DNA of 64,000 bases, from contig CAVSLJ010000001.1 in the NCBI GenBank assembly GCA_963728875.1, forward strand, positions 124,001 through 188,000, given 5' to 3'. A program made the position numbers and the translations under genes. Within the stretch, counting starts at the first letter, position 1; each line of letters opens with the position of its first letter. The DNA is from DASUPK01 sp963728875 (GTDB lineage Bacteria > Actinomycetota > Thermoleophilia > Solirubrobacterales > 70-9). The notes beneath the pieces are model-generated. The model was not told where the DNA came from. It worked only from the letters and a program-made list of their open reading frames with translations, and did no database searches. Of the stretch, positions 1 to 9,074 are shown one piece after another.

Positions 1-515
1 CCCCTCTGCACGGCTCGGCGCTGGGTCATCAGGGCGATCTCGTAGAGCGGCAGCGACCAGGTGATTCCCCCCGGCACGACGAAGGCCAGGCGGCGATCCC
101 CCCGCTCCGCTCGATCGATGAGCTGGTCCGGACTGAACGGGTCCGGCGAGGGAAAGGTTGTCACTCCCTGGAGCGCGGGGACGAAGCGACCACCGGCGCA
201 GACGATCAGGAAGTCGTAGTCGAGGGTGGATCCGTCGTCCAGCTCGACCCGGTGGTCTTGCGGCTGCACCGAGGCCACTGCGCGTTGGACGAAGCTCGCC
301 CCCCGATCGGCCGCCAGCGGCTGCAGCTCGTAGCGCGCCGCGGGATCGAGATCGAACGGCTCCTCGACCAGCAGCGGCTTGTAGAGGAAGTCCGGCTTCG
401 GGGCGACGAGCGTCAGCTCCACCTGATCGCCGGCGAGGTCCGCCATCGCGAGCAGCGCCTCGATCCCGGCGACACCTCCACCGACGATTACGACGCGTGC
501 CTCGTTCGCGGCCAT
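1..515 (-). CDS. FAD/NAD(P)-dependent oxidoreductase, N-terminal part (NDH-2/SQR-like), cut by window edge
   Basis: About 171 amino-terminal residues are visible; the carboxyl end lies beyond the left edge. The chain opens with a Rossmann FAD-binding loop (VVIVGGGVAG, residues 8-17), and a second flavoprotein signature, DYDFLIVCAGG, follows near residues 99-109. This layout is that of the pyridine-nucleotide-disulfide oxidoreductase superfamily, in particular membrane-associated type II NADH dehydrogenases and sulfide:quinone reductases. With no C-terminal half visible, the substrate cannot be decided. The ATG at 515 is the first start that leaves the Rossmann motif near the N-terminus. The gene is divergent from the PEP synthase gene, with 167 bases between them. 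Confidence 0.8.
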   Translation of the reverse strand, partial: MAANEARVVIVGGGVAGIEALLAMADLAGDQVELTLVAPKPDFLYKPLLVEEPFDLDPAARYELQPLAADRGASFVQRAVASVQPQDHRVELDDGSTLDYDFLIVCAGGRFVPALQGVTTFPSPDPFSPDQLIDRAERGDRRLAFVVPGGITWSLPLYEIALMTQRRAVQR

Positions 516-682
516 GGGACAAGCCTACGAAGCCACGCCCTCGAGGTCCATCGGTGCTCGACACCCGGCTGCGCTCAGTAGTTCGCCACAGGCCCAAGAC
601 CGGTGTGCCACGCGGATGAATCGTCGCCTGTTCAGCCATAGGTTGCCCACGCAGACCATTCGCCATCTGAAAAGGGGATTCG

Positions 683-2986
683 ATGACCGTTTCGACCGCA
701 CTGCTCCGTCGCTTCGAGGACCTCGCTAAGCAGGACACCGACTACGCGGGGGGCAAGGGCGCGAACCTCGGCGAGATGACCGCGGCGGGCCTGCCGGTTC
801 CCTCTGGCTTCGTTGTCGGCGCCTCCTCCTACGCCCTCTTCTGTGACACCGGCGGCCTTCGCGACCGCATCGAGGAGCGGCTCTCCTCGGTCGACGTGGA
901 CGACACCGCCGCCCTTGACGTCGCCACCAAGCAGGTCCGCAAGATGGTCGAGGCGGAGCCGGTCCCGGACGACGTTGCAAGTGAGATCCGCGACGCCTAT
1001 CTGAAGCTCGCGGGGGATCGCGACAACCCGCCGGTCGCAGTCCGCTCCTCGGCGACCGCCGAGGACACCGAGGCTGCCTCCTTCGCCGGCATGAACGAGA
1101 CCTTCCTCAACGTCCGCGGCCCCGATGAGGTCGTCGACGCGGTCCGCCGCTGCTGGTCTTCCCTTTTCGGCGCCCGGACCGTCTTCTACCGCGCGAAGCA
1201 GGGCTTCGGCCAGGCGGACATGGACATCGCGGTCGTCGTCCAGCTCCAGATTCTCTCCACGCGCGCGGGGGTGATGTTCACCATCGACCCGGCTTCAGGC
1301 GACCACGATCGCCTAGTGATCGAGGGCTCCCTCGGCCTTGGCGAGTCGGTCGTCTCGGGCCAGGTCTCCCCGGACCGCTACGTGGTCGACAAGGAGACGC
1401 TCCACATCATCAAGCGCGACGTGAAGCGCAAGGAGCTCGTCATCGAGCCCCTCCCCGATGGCGGCACCCGGACACGGGAGCTCTCCGGCGATGAGTCGAT
1501 CCAGCCGGTCCTCACGGACGACGAGGTCCGCCGCGTCGCCGAGCTCGGCATTCGCGACGAGAAGCACTACGGCACTCCGCAGGACACCGAGTGGGCGTTC
1601 GACGAGGAGGGCATCGCCTGGATGCTCCAGTCCCGGCCCGTGACCTCCTCCGGCGGCGACACCTCCGTGTCGATCGCCGAGCCGGAGGGCGAGGCGCTGG
1701 TCCGCGGCCTGGGCGCCGCTCCCGGCGTCGGACATGGCGAGGTGAAGATCATCTCCGAGATCGGCCAGGGCAATGATCTGAAGGAGGGTGACGTCCTGGT
1801 CACCCACATGACGGCGCCCGACTGGGTCCCCCTGATGAGGCGCTCGGCCGCGATCGTCACGGACTCCGGCGGCATGACCTGCCACGCCGCGATCGTCTCG
1901 CGCGAGCTCGGCATTCCCTGCGTCGTCGGCGCCGCCGACGCGACTTCAAAGCTCCGTGACGGTGAGCTCGTCACCGTGGACGCCACGCACGGGACGGTGT
2001 ACGAGGGCGAAATCGCCGTCACGGGAGAGGAGACCGGGTCCGGTGGCGCTCCCGCCCCCCTAGGGGGTGGGGCACCCGTCACCGCGACCCAACTCCTCGT
2101 CAACCTCTCCGAGCCCTCCCAGATCGAGCGGGCGGCGAGCCTCCCGGTCGAGGGCTGCGGCCTGCTCCGCGCCGAGTTGATGGTGATCGAGGCGCTCGAG
2201 GGCCGCCATCCGCGCCTCCTGATCGAGCAGGGCAAGAGCGACGAATTGGTCGACCGGCTCGGCAGTGCCCTGACGAAGTTCGCCGAGGGCTTCGCGCCCC
2301 GGCCGATCACCTACCGGACGATCGACTTCCGCTCGAACGAGTTCAGGGGGCTCGAGGGCGGCGACCGCTTCGAGCCCGAGGAGTCGAACCCGATGATCGG
2401 CTACCGGGGCGCGCTGCGCTACATGCGCGAGCCCGACCTGTTCGGACTCGAGCTCGCCGCGATCAAGCGGGTCTGGGACGCGGGGCACACGAACTTCCAC
2501 GTGATGCTGCCGTTCGTCCGCACCCCGCGCGAGCTGACGGCCTGCCGTAACCAGATGCGGGACGCCGGGCTGCTCGACAAGCCCGAGTTCGAGCTCTGGG
2601 TGATGGCCGAGGTCCCCTCGGTGTACTTCCACCTGCCCCGCTACGCCGAGCTCGGCGTGAAGGGCATCTCGATCGGCTCGAACGACCTGACCCAGCTGAT
2701 GCTGGGAGCGGACCGCGACTCCGAGGCGGTCGCCGAGCTCTTCGACGAACGCGACGCGGCCGTCGCCGACTACCTGCGGCTGCTGATCCCGCGCGCCAAG
2801 GAGCTCGGCCTGTCCACCTCGATCTGCGGACAGGCCCCCTCGGTGCACCGCGAGTATGCGCAGCTGCTCGTCGAGGCCGGCATCGACGCCATCTCGGTGA
2901 ACATCGACGCGGTCGACAAGGCCCGTCGCCTGATCGCCGCCGCCGAGCAGCGCGTGCTGCTCGACGCCGCCAGGTCCGGGAGCTAG
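683..2986 (+). CDS. ppsA: Phosphoenolpyruvate synthase (EC 2.7.9.2)
   Basis: This cytoplasmic enzyme converts pyruvate, ATP and water to PEP, AMP and phosphate, the entry step of gluconeogenesis from pyruvate. Three domains are seen in order: an N-terminal ATP/pyruvate-binding domain (GGKGANLGEM near residue 23; VRSSATAEDTE near 113), a swivelling phosphohistidine domain with the active-site motif GGMTCHAAIVSRELGIP (His401), and a C-terminal TIM barrel with the proton-donor cysteine in SICGQAPS (Cys715). Length, 767 residues, is close to the usual ~790. A purine-rich ribosome site (AAAGGGG, about 671-677) precedes the ATG. It begins the plus-strand run that includes pyruvate:ferredoxin oxidoreductase, so it probably pulls pyruvate towards sugars when that enzyme runs reductively, or reassimilates it. 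Confidence 0.93.
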   Translation: MTVSTALLRRFEDLAKQDTDYAGGKGANLGEMTAAGLPVPSGFVVGASSYALFCDTGGLRDRIEERLSSVDVDDTAALDVATKQVRKMVEAEPVPDDVASEIRDAYLKLAGDRDNPPVAVRSSATAEDTEAASFAGMNETFLNVRGPDEVVDAVRRCWSSLFGARTVFYRAKQGFGQADMDIAVVVQLQILSTRAGVMFTIDPASGDHDRLVIEGSLGLGESVVSGQVSPDRYVVDKETLHIIKRDVKRKELVIEPLPDGGTRTRELSGDESIQPVLTDDEVRRVAELGIRDEKHYGTPQDTEWAFDEEGIAWMLQSRPVTSSGGDTSVSIAEPEGEALVRGLGAAPGVGHGEVKIISEIGQGNDLKEGDVLVTHMTAPDWVPLMRRSAAIVTDSGGMTCHAAIVSRELGIPCVVGAADATSKLRDGELVTVDATHGTVYEGEIAVTGEETGSGGAPAPLGGGAPVTATQLLVNLSEPSQIERAASLPVEGCGLLRAELMVIEALEGRHPRLLIEQGKSDELVDRLGSALTKFAEGFAPRPITYRTIDFRSNEFRGLEGGDRFEPEESNPMIGYRGALRYMREPDLFGLELAAIKRVWDAGHTNFHVMLPFVRTPRELTACRNQMRDAGLLDKPEFELWVMAEVPSVYFHLPRYAELGVKGISIGSNDLTQLMLGADRDSEAVAELFDERDAAVADYLRLLIPRAKELGLSTSICGQAPSVHREYAQLLVEAGIDAISVNIDAVDKARRLIAAAEQRVLLDAARSGS

Positions 2987-3001
2987 AGGGACCTGGGGGC
3001 C

Positions 3002-4507
3002 ATGGAAGACCAGCTCACCGCACTCGACGCGACCTTCCTGGAGCTCGAGGAGGCGGATGAGACCGCCCACATGCACATCGGCGCCGTCATGCTGATGGAG
3101 CCGCAGCCGGGCGGCGGCGCCCCGCCGATCGACCTGATGCGCCAGGACGTCATCGATCGCATACCGGACCTGCCCCGCTACACCCAACGGCTCTCAACAC
3201 CTCACACCGGCGGGCTGCACTGGCCGAGCTGGGTGGAGGACCGGCGCTTCCGCGTGGAGCGGCACGTCCGCATCGCGGGGCTCCCCGCCCCCGGCGGTGT
3301 CGACGAGCTGCTCGAGTGGGCAGGCGAGTACTACTCGCAGCGCCTCGATCGGAACAGGCCGCTCTGGGAGATGGTGATCCTGGAGCTCGGCGACGGGCGC
3401 TGGGCGCTCGTCACCAAGACCCACCACTGCATGATCGACGGCGTCGGGTCCGTCGACATGGCGACCACGCTGCTCGACACCGAGCCCGACCGCCTGATCC
3501 GCCGGAACGGAGGGGCCAAGGGAACGCCGCACGCCAGCCATCCCAACACGGTCGAGACGCCGAGACGAGGCCTGCGCCACACGGCCGCGGTGATCGCCAA
3601 GCCCTACCTCCTCGTCGGCAACGCCGCCCTCCGGACGGCCCAGGCCGGCCTGCACGCCGCGGAGTCAGCCCTCGGCATGGCGACGCACCCGAGCCGGGCG
3701 CGCGAGGCCGCCCACCGCTCACGGGCCCTCGCCGAGCTGATCGTCCGCGACGAGCTCGTCGCCGCCCCGGAATGCAGCCTCAACCGGCCGATCGGCGCAG
3801 GGCGTCAGCTCGCCGTGATCACCATGAAGCTCGACGAGCTCAAGGAGATCAAGAACTCCCTCGGCGGCACCCTCAACGACGTCGTCCTGGCGGCGGCGGC
3901 CGGAGGGTTCCGCCGGCTGCTGACCGAGCGCGGCGAGATGGTCTCCGAGCCCGGGCTACGCGCCATGGTCCCGATGAACATCCGGACCGCGGCCGACCAC
4001 CTCTCGATGGGCAACCGGATCTCATCCCTGTTCGTCCACCTGCCCGTCGGCGCCGCCGACCCCGCCGAGCGCTATCGCCTCCAGGTCGAGGAGGCCGAGA
4101 CCCTGAAGTCCGGGACGCAGCACGAGGGCTCCAGCGTGCTGCTCAACCTCGGCAACCACATGCCGCCGGTGCTGCACAGCTTCCTCGCCCGCTCGCTGTT
4201 CGCGACGCGCCTCTTCAACGTGACGATCACCAACGTGCCGGGGCCGCAGATGCCGCTCTACTACTTCGGCTCCAAGGTCCAGGAGATCTGGCCGCTGGTG
4301 CCGATCGCCGCCTCGCACGCGGTCGGCCTGGCCGTGTTCAGCTACGACGGCAAGCTCTTCTTCTGCATCAACGCCGACCGCGACACGGTCCCCGACCTGG
4401 ATGTGCTGAACAACGGGATCTCGGAGTCGCTGTCGGAGCTCGCCGAGCTCGCCCGCACATCACCGCTCGCGCCTGCGCGCGCCCTCGGATCTACCCCGGC
4501 GGCCTGA
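3002..4507 (+). CDS. Wax ester synthase / diacylglycerol O-acyltransferase (WS/DGAT)
   Basis: The predicted product transfers fatty acyl groups from acyl-CoA to fatty alcohols or diacylglycerol, making wax esters or triacylglycerol at the inner face of the membrane and on lipid inclusions. The diagnostic catalytic motif HHxxxDG is present as HHCMIDG (residues 141-147), with NDVVLAA and a C-terminal NVPGPQMPLYY segment, both typical of the bacterial bifunctional family. Its 501 residues fit the family. The gene starts 15 bases after ppsA and its stop overlaps the start of the oxidoreductase gamma subunit (TGATG), so it is probably co-transcribed with central carbon genes. In Mycobacterium tuberculosis the homologue Tgs1 belongs to the DosR dormancy regulon, which fits the DosRS-like pair nearby. 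Confidence 0.9.
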   Translation: MEDQLTALDATFLELEEADETAHMHIGAVMLMEPQPGGGAPPIDLMRQDVIDRIPDLPRYTQRLSTPHTGGLHWPSWVEDRRFRVERHVRIAGLPAPGGVDELLEWAGEYYSQRLDRNRPLWEMVILELGDGRWALVTKTHHCMIDGVGSVDMATTLLDTEPDRLIRRNGGAKGTPHASHPNTVETPRRGLRHTAAVIAKPYLLVGNAALRTAQAGLHAAESALGMATHPSRAREAAHRSRALAELIVRDELVAAPECSLNRPIGAGRQLAVITMKLDELKEIKNSLGGTLNDVVLAAAAGGFRRLLTERGEMVSEPGLRAMVPMNIRTAADHLSMGNRISSLFVHLPVGAADPAERYRLQVEEAETLKSGTQHEGSSVLLNLGNHMPPVLHSFLARSLFATRLFNVTITNVPGPQMPLYYFGSKVQEIWPLVPIAASHAVGLAVFSYDGKLFFCINADRDTVPDLDVLNNGISESLSELAELARTSPLAPARALGSTPAA

Positions 4508-5088
4508 TGTTCGCGGTGCGCATTCACGGGCGCGGCGGCCAGGGCGTCGTCACCGCGGCCGAGATGCTCTCCATCGCCGCCTTCGAGGACGAACAGCACG
4601 CTCAGGCCTTCCCCACCTTTGGCTCGGAGCGGACCGGAGCTCCGGTCACGTCGTACTGCCGAATCGACGACCAGCCGATTCGCGTGCGCGAGCCGATCTC
4701 GGAGCCGGACGCGCTGATCATCCAGGACCCCACGTTGCTCCATCAGGTGAAGGTCTTCAGCGGCCTCAGCGAGGGCGGCTATGTGCTGATCAACACCTCG
4801 CGCAGCTTCGATGAGCTCGGGCTGGGCGAGTTCGCCGCAGGGTTTGCGCCCGGGCGGCTGCTCACCGTGCCGGCGACCGAGGTCGCAAAACGTGAGCTGC
4901 ACCGCCCGATGCCGAACACCGCGCTGCTCGGCGGGTTCGCCGCGATGACCGGCGCCGTCACCCTGCAGGCCGTGGTCCGGGCGATCGCCCAGAAGTTCTC
5001 GGGCGAGATAGCCGACCGCAACGTCCTCGCCGCCAACGCGGCGCACGAGTACGTGCAGCACGAAATCAGGGAGCTCGCCCGTGCTTAG
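4507..5088 (+). CDS. porC: 2-oxoacid (pyruvate):ferredoxin oxidoreductase, gamma subunit
   Basis: This 193-residue gamma subunit belongs to the heterotrimeric CoA-acylating 2-oxoacid:ferredoxin oxidoreductases. The opening IHGRGGQGVVTAAEML and the AFPTFGSERTGAPV segment near residue 38 are the signature of the domain that helps bind CoA. The start ATG at 4507 shares a base with the stop of the acyltransferase gene, and the end overlaps the alpha subunit by 8 bases, so translation is coupled along the run. The FGSERTGAPV and PIRVREPI segments are those of pyruvate-type rather than 2-oxoglutarate-type enzymes, but the substrate is inferred. Confidence 0.9.
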   Translation: MFAVRIHGRGGQGVVTAAEMLSIAAFEDEQHAQAFPTFGSERTGAPVTSYCRIDDQPIRVREPISEPDALIIQDPTLLHQVKVFSGLSEGGYVLINTSRSFDELGLGEFAAGFAPGRLLTVPATEVAKRELHRPMPNTALLGGFAAMTGAVTLQAVVRAIAQKFSGEIADRNVLAANAAHEYVQHEIRELARA

Positions 5089-6334
5089 GCAGGAGGAGGG
5101 CTCCCGCGCGGTCGCCGAGGCAGTGGCCCTCTGCCGCCCCGAGGTGATCAGCGCCTACCCGATCTCACCGCAGACCCACATCGTCGAGCACCTCTCCGAC
5201 CTAGTCAGGACTGGCGACCTCTCGCCCTGCGAGTACCTGATGGTCGAATCCGAGTTCGGCGCCCTCTCCGCGGCCATCGGGGCATCCGCCACCGGCGCGC
5301 GCACCTATACGGCGACGGCCTCCCAGGGCATCCTGTTCATGGCCGAGGCGCTCTACAACGCGTCGGGCCTGGGGCTGCCAATCGTGATGACGATCGCGAA
5401 CCGGGCCATCGGTGCCCCGATCAACATCTGGAACGACCACTCCGACTCCATGTCGATGCGCGATTCAGGCTGGCTCCAGCTGTACGCCGAGTCCAACCAG
5501 GAGGCACTCGACATGCATATCCAGGCCTTTCGGATCGCCGAGCAGATCTCGCTGCCGGTGATGGTCTGCATGGACGGCTTCATCCTCACCCACGCCTACG
5601 ACGAGGTCGACATCCCTGACCAGGAGAAGGTCGACGCGTTCGTGCCCACCTTCGAGCCACGGCAGCTCCTCGACCCGGCGAACCCCATGACGATCGGGGC
5701 GATGGTCGGCCCCGAGGCCTTCTTCGAGGTCAAGTACCTCGCCCACCACAAGCAGATGCAGGCCCTCGACGTGATCCCTGAGGTCGCCCAGCGGTTCGCG
5801 GTCGACTTCGGCCGCCCGTCCGGCGGCCTCGTCCGCCGCTACCGGACCGAGGGCGCGGAGACGATCATCGTCGCGCTCGGCTCCGTGCTCGGCACGATCG
5901 AGGAGGTCGTCGACGAGATGCGCGACGCCGGCGTCAGGGTCGGCGCGCTCGGCCTCAAGTCCTTCCGACCGTTCCCTCTCGAGGAGGTACGCGACGCTCT
6001 GTCCGGGGCCTGCAGGGTGGTGGTCCTCGAGAAGGCCCTGGCCGCCGGCCGGGGCGGGATCGTCTCCACCGACGTCCACGAGGCGATGGTGGGTGGCCAT
6101 GCGCGTTGCAGCACCGTGATCGCCGGTTTGGGTGGAAGGGCGATCACCCGCGAGTCGCTTCACCGGCTTCTCGAGCAGGCGGGCCGCGACGAGCTCGAGC
6201 CGCTCAACTTCCTTGACCTGGACATCGAATTGGTGCAGCGCGAGCTGGCCCGCGAGCGCGACGGCCTGCCCGCTGGCCCGCACGCCGAGAACATGCTCCG
6301 CGACCTCGGCGTGGTCGCAGCGGAGGCCCACTGA
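5081..6334 (+). CDS. porA: 2-oxoacid (pyruvate):ferredoxin oxidoreductase, alpha subunit
   Basis: The alpha subunit carries the pyrimidine-binding domain for thiamine diphosphate plus the transketolase C-terminal-like domain. Visible family motifs are SAYPISPQTHIVEHL near residue 24, the ESEFGALSAAIGAS helix near residue 57 and TATASQGILFMAEALYN near residue 72, followed by WNDHSDSM. The protein has 417 residues, in the range of PorA. It starts with GTG inside the 3' end of the gamma gene and ends on the ATG of the beta gene (TGATG overlap). With beta and gamma it should catalyse pyruvate + CoA + oxidised ferredoxin to acetyl-CoA + CO2 + reduced ferredoxin, an oxygen-sensitive reaction unusual in strict aerobes. 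Confidence 0.92.
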   Translation: MLRQEEGSRAVAEAVALCRPEVISAYPISPQTHIVEHLSDLVRTGDLSPCEYLMVESEFGALSAAIGASATGARTYTATASQGILFMAEALYNASGLGLPIVMTIANRAIGAPINIWNDHSDSMSMRDSGWLQLYAESNQEALDMHIQAFRIAEQISLPVMVCMDGFILTHAYDEVDIPDQEKVDAFVPTFEPRQLLDPANPMTIGAMVGPEAFFEVKYLAHHKQMQALDVIPEVAQRFAVDFGRPSGGLVRRYRTEGAETIIVALGSVLGTIEEVVDEMRDAGVRVGALGLKSFRPFPLEEVRDALSGACRVVVLEKALAAGRGGIVSTDVHEAMVGGHARCSTVIAGLGGRAITRESLHRLLEQAGRDELEPLNFLDLDIELVQRELARERDGLPAGPHAENMLRDLGVVAAEAH

Positions 6335-7398
6335 TGCCCTACCAAGACGTCAAGCTCTACCAGACGGGCACGTACGCGGTCGGGGGGCGGCTGCTCGATC
6401 CGGAGAAGCGCTCCGTGCAGGCACGGACGGAGCGCTCCAACACGTTGACCTGCGGGCACCGGGCCTGCCAGGGATGCGGCGAGGCCCTCGGAGCCCGGTT
6501 CGCGCTCGACTCCGCGATGCGGGCCACGAAGGGCAAGCTGATCGCGGCCAACGCCACGGGCTGTCTCGAGGTCTTCTCCACCCCTTATCCGGAGAGTTCC
6601 TGGCAGCTGCCCTGGATCCATTCGCTGTTCGGCAACGCGCCGGCGGTCAGCACCGGGATCGCCGCCGCGCTGAAGGCCAAGGGCCGCGAGGACATCCGCG
6701 TGGTCGGGCAGGGCGGCGACGGCGGCACCCTGGACATCGGCTTCGGCTGCCTGTCGGGGATGTTCGAGCGAAACGACGACGTGTTGTTCGTCTGTTACGA
6801 CAACGAGGCCTACATGAACACCGGGGTGCAGCGCTCGGGCGCAACGCCGCCCGCCGCGCGCACGGCCAACACCAAGCCGGTCGGCGACGAGCCGGGCAAC
6901 GTCTTCGGTCAGGGCAAGAACGCTCCGCTGATCGCGATGGCGCACGAGATCCCCTATGTCGCCACTGCCACGGTCTCCGAGCTCCGCGACCTGGAGTACA
7001 AGGTCGAGAAGGCGATGGAGTTCAGGGGCGCCCGCTATCTGCACGTCTTCGTCCCCTGCCCCCTGGGCTGGGGATCGGCATCGAAGGACACGATCGAGAT
7101 CGCGCGCCTCGCCAAGGAGACCGGGATCTTCCCCGTGTTCGAGGCGGAGGATGGCGAGGTCGTCGGTATCTCGAAGATCCGCAGGCAGGTGCCGGTCAGC
7201 GAATACCTGAAGCTGCAGAAGCGCTACGCACACCTCTTCAAGGACCCACCCCGGACCGACGTGATCGAGGCGATCCAGGCCCGCGCAGACGCCAACATCA
7301 GGCGCTTCGGCCTGAACGGCGGCTATGGGTCGCTTCCCGATCCGCTCCACGAGGACCGCCCCGACCTGCTCTCCGACACCCCGCACGGACCTCAGTGA
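6334..7398 (+). CDS. porB: 2-oxoacid (pyruvate):ferredoxin oxidoreductase, beta subunit (thiamine-diphosphate binding)
   Basis: The beta subunit binds thiamine diphosphate and one [4Fe-4S] cluster. Cys40, Cys45 and Cys48 (CGHRACQGCG) with a later cysteine in FVPCPLGWG are the expected cluster ligands; GDGG at residues 128-131 followed by DNEAYMNTG at 156-164 forms the diphosphate/Mg site. ANATGCLEV near residue 72 and WIHSLFGNAP near 95 match pyruvate-specific enzymes. It has 354 residues. Both junctions are overlaps (TGATG with alpha, TGATG with the downstream flavoprotein), so stoichiometric synthesis with alpha, gamma and the GltD-like protein is likely. No separate PorD ferredoxin gene is present; the flavoprotein tail probably serves that purpose. 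Confidence 0.93.
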   Translation: MPYQDVKLYQTGTYAVGGRLLDPEKRSVQARTERSNTLTCGHRACQGCGEALGARFALDSAMRATKGKLIAANATGCLEVFSTPYPESSWQLPWIHSLFGNAPAVSTGIAAALKAKGREDIRVVGQGGDGGTLDIGFGCLSGMFERNDDVLFVCYDNEAYMNTGVQRSGATPPAARTANTKPVGDEPGNVFGQGKNAPLIAMAHEIPYVATATVSELRDLEYKVEKAMEFRGARYLHVFVPCPLGWGSASKDTIEIARLAKETGIFPVFEAEDGEVVGISKIRRQVPVSEYLKLQKRYAHLFKDPPRTDVIEAIQARADANIRRFGLNGGYGSLPDPLHEDRPDLLSDTPHGPQ

Positions 7399-9062
7399 TG
7401 GAAGCCACCGAGAAGAACCTGCCCTTCGCCATCACGCTCGAGGTCGGCTCCAGCCTCGCCAACAAGACCGGTAGCTGGCGCACCGAGCGCGCCCAGTACG
7501 TCGACCGGCTGCCCCCCTGCAACCACGCCTGCCCCGCCGGCGAGAACTGCCAGGCCTGGCTCTATGAGGCCGAGGACGGCGGCGAGGGCTACGAGCGCGC
7601 CTGGCAGCGGATCGTCGAAGACAACCCGTTCCCGGCGATCATGGGTCGTGTCTGTTACCACCCCTGCGAGTCCTCCTGCAACCGCGGGGAGCTCGACGAG
7701 GCTGTTGGCATCCACTCGGTCGAGCGCTTCATCGGCGACGAGGCGATCAAGCAGGGCTGGTCCTTCGACCCGCCCGCGGAGTCGACCAGCAAGCGAGTGC
7801 TGGTCGTCGGCGCTGGGCCCTCGGGACTCTCGGCCGCGTACCACCTGCGCCGCCTCGGCCACGAGGTGACGATCTACGAGGCTGGTCCTATGGCCGGCGG
7901 CATGATGCGCTTCGGCATCCCCACGTACCGGCTGCCGCGCGACGTGCTCGATGCAGAGGTCGACCGCATCCTGGCGATGGGAGTCCAGCTCGAGCTCAAC
8001 CGCAAGGCCACCAACATCGAGGAAGCGATGACCGAGGGCGGCTTCGACGCGGCGTTCCTCGCCGTCGGCGCCCACATCGGCAAGCACGCCGACATTCCCG
8101 CCGGCGAGGCCGCGCGCATCCTGGACGCCGTCTCGATGCTCGAGTCAATGGAGTCCGACGAGAAGCCACTGCTCGGCCGCAAGGTCGTCGTCTACGGCGG
8201 TGGCAACACCGCGATGGACGCAGCCCGCACCGCCAAGCGGCTCGGCGCCACCGACGCCGTCGTCGTCTACCGGCGCAACCGCGACCGGATGCCCGCCCAC
8301 GACTTCGAGGTGGCGGAGGCAGAGGAGGAGGGCGTGATGATGCGCTGGCTCGAGACCATCAAGCAGGTCGACGGCAACAAGATCACCATCGAGAAGATGG
8401 AGCTCGACGAGACCGGCTTCCCCCAGCCCACCGGTGAGTTCGACGAGCTCGAGGCCGACTCGGTGATCCTGGCGCTCGGCCAGGAGGCGGACCTGTCGCT
8501 GCTCGAGGGCGTCTCCGGCATTGAGATCGAGGACGGAGTCGTGCAGGTCGGGCCGAACATGGAGACCGGGCATCGCGGCGTCTTCGCGGGCGGCGACATG
8601 GTCCCCGCCGAGCGCACCGTCACCGTCGGAGTCGGCCACGGAAAGAAGGCCGCGCGCAACATCGACGGCTGGCTACGCAGTCAGGCATACGAGCCGGGAC
8701 CCAAGCAGGAGGTCATCACCTTCGACCAGCTCAACACCTGGTATTACGCCGACGCGCCGAAGGCCCTGCAGCCCGAGCTCGAGATCGAGCGCCGACGCTC
8801 GACCTTCGACGAGGTGGTCGGCGGGCTCGACGAATCGAATGCCATGTACGAGGCCCGCCGCTGCATGTCGTGCGGCAACTGCTTCAGCTGTGACAACTGC
8901 TTCGGCGTCTGCCCCGACAACGCGGTCTTGAAGCTGGCCGAGGCAGCTGAGAACCCGAATGTCAACGGCTATGCGATCGACCTTGACTTCTGCAAGGGCT
9001 GTGGCCTCTGCGTCCAGGAATGCCCCTGCGGCGCGATCGAGATGGTCCCCGAGAAGATCTGA
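7398..9062 (+). CDS. GltD-like NADPH/FAD oxidoreductase with C-terminal 2x[4Fe-4S] ferredoxin domain
   Basis: The 554-residue protein has the fold of glutamate synthase small subunit and dihydropyrimidine dehydrogenase. The N-terminal cysteines 41, 45, 51, 86, 90 and 94 are those of the two-cluster helical domain. An FAD loop (VLVVGAGPSG, about 134-143) is followed by an NADPH loop (VVVYGGGNTAMDAART, about 265). A C-terminal bacterial ferredoxin unit adds cysteine sets at about 489-506 (CMSCGNCFSC...) and 532-543 (CKGCGLCVQECP). It overlaps porB by one base. Known relatives (GltD, NfnB) pass electrons between NAD(P)H and iron-sulfur proteins. Inference: it replaces the PorD subunit and couples pyruvate oxidation to NADP+ reduction. 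It is also the only GltD-like gene in this window, although gltB lies 46 kb away. Confidence 0.85.
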   Translation: MEATEKNLPFAITLEVGSSLANKTGSWRTERAQYVDRLPPCNHACPAGENCQAWLYEAEDGGEGYERAWQRIVEDNPFPAIMGRVCYHPCESSCNRGELDEAVGIHSVERFIGDEAIKQGWSFDPPAESTSKRVLVVGAGPSGLSAAYHLRRLGHEVTIYEAGPMAGGMMRFGIPTYRLPRDVLDAEVDRILAMGVQLELNRKATNIEEAMTEGGFDAAFLAVGAHIGKHADIPAGEAARILDAVSMLESMESDEKPLLGRKVVVYGGGNTAMDAARTAKRLGATDAVVVYRRNRDRMPAHDFEVAEAEEEGVMMRWLETIKQVDGNKITIEKMELDETGFPQPTGEFDELEADSVILALGQEADLSLLEGVSGIEIEDGVVQVGPNMETGHRGVFAGGDMVPAERTVTVGVGHGKKAARNIDGWLRSQAYEPGPKQEVITFDQLNTWYYADAPKALQPELEIERRRSTFDEVVGGLDESNAMYEARRCMSCGNCFSCDNCFGVCPDNAVLKLAEAAENPNVNGYAIDLDFCKGCGLCVQECPCGAIEMVPEKI

Positions 9063-9074
9063 GAGGGTTTCGGA

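Noticed and set aside
599..620. A third copy of the ATCCGTG-N5-CACGGAT operator upstream of ppsA
   Set aside because: GACCGGTG and CACGCGGA are present but with a three-base spacer and mismatches; too weak to count.
516..682. A mycobacterial DosR box upstream of the island's first operon
   Set aside because: No sequence close to GGGACT-AGTCCC was found here or in the gaps at 18347-18438 and 19219-19364, so control by a DosR-type site is not supported by motif.
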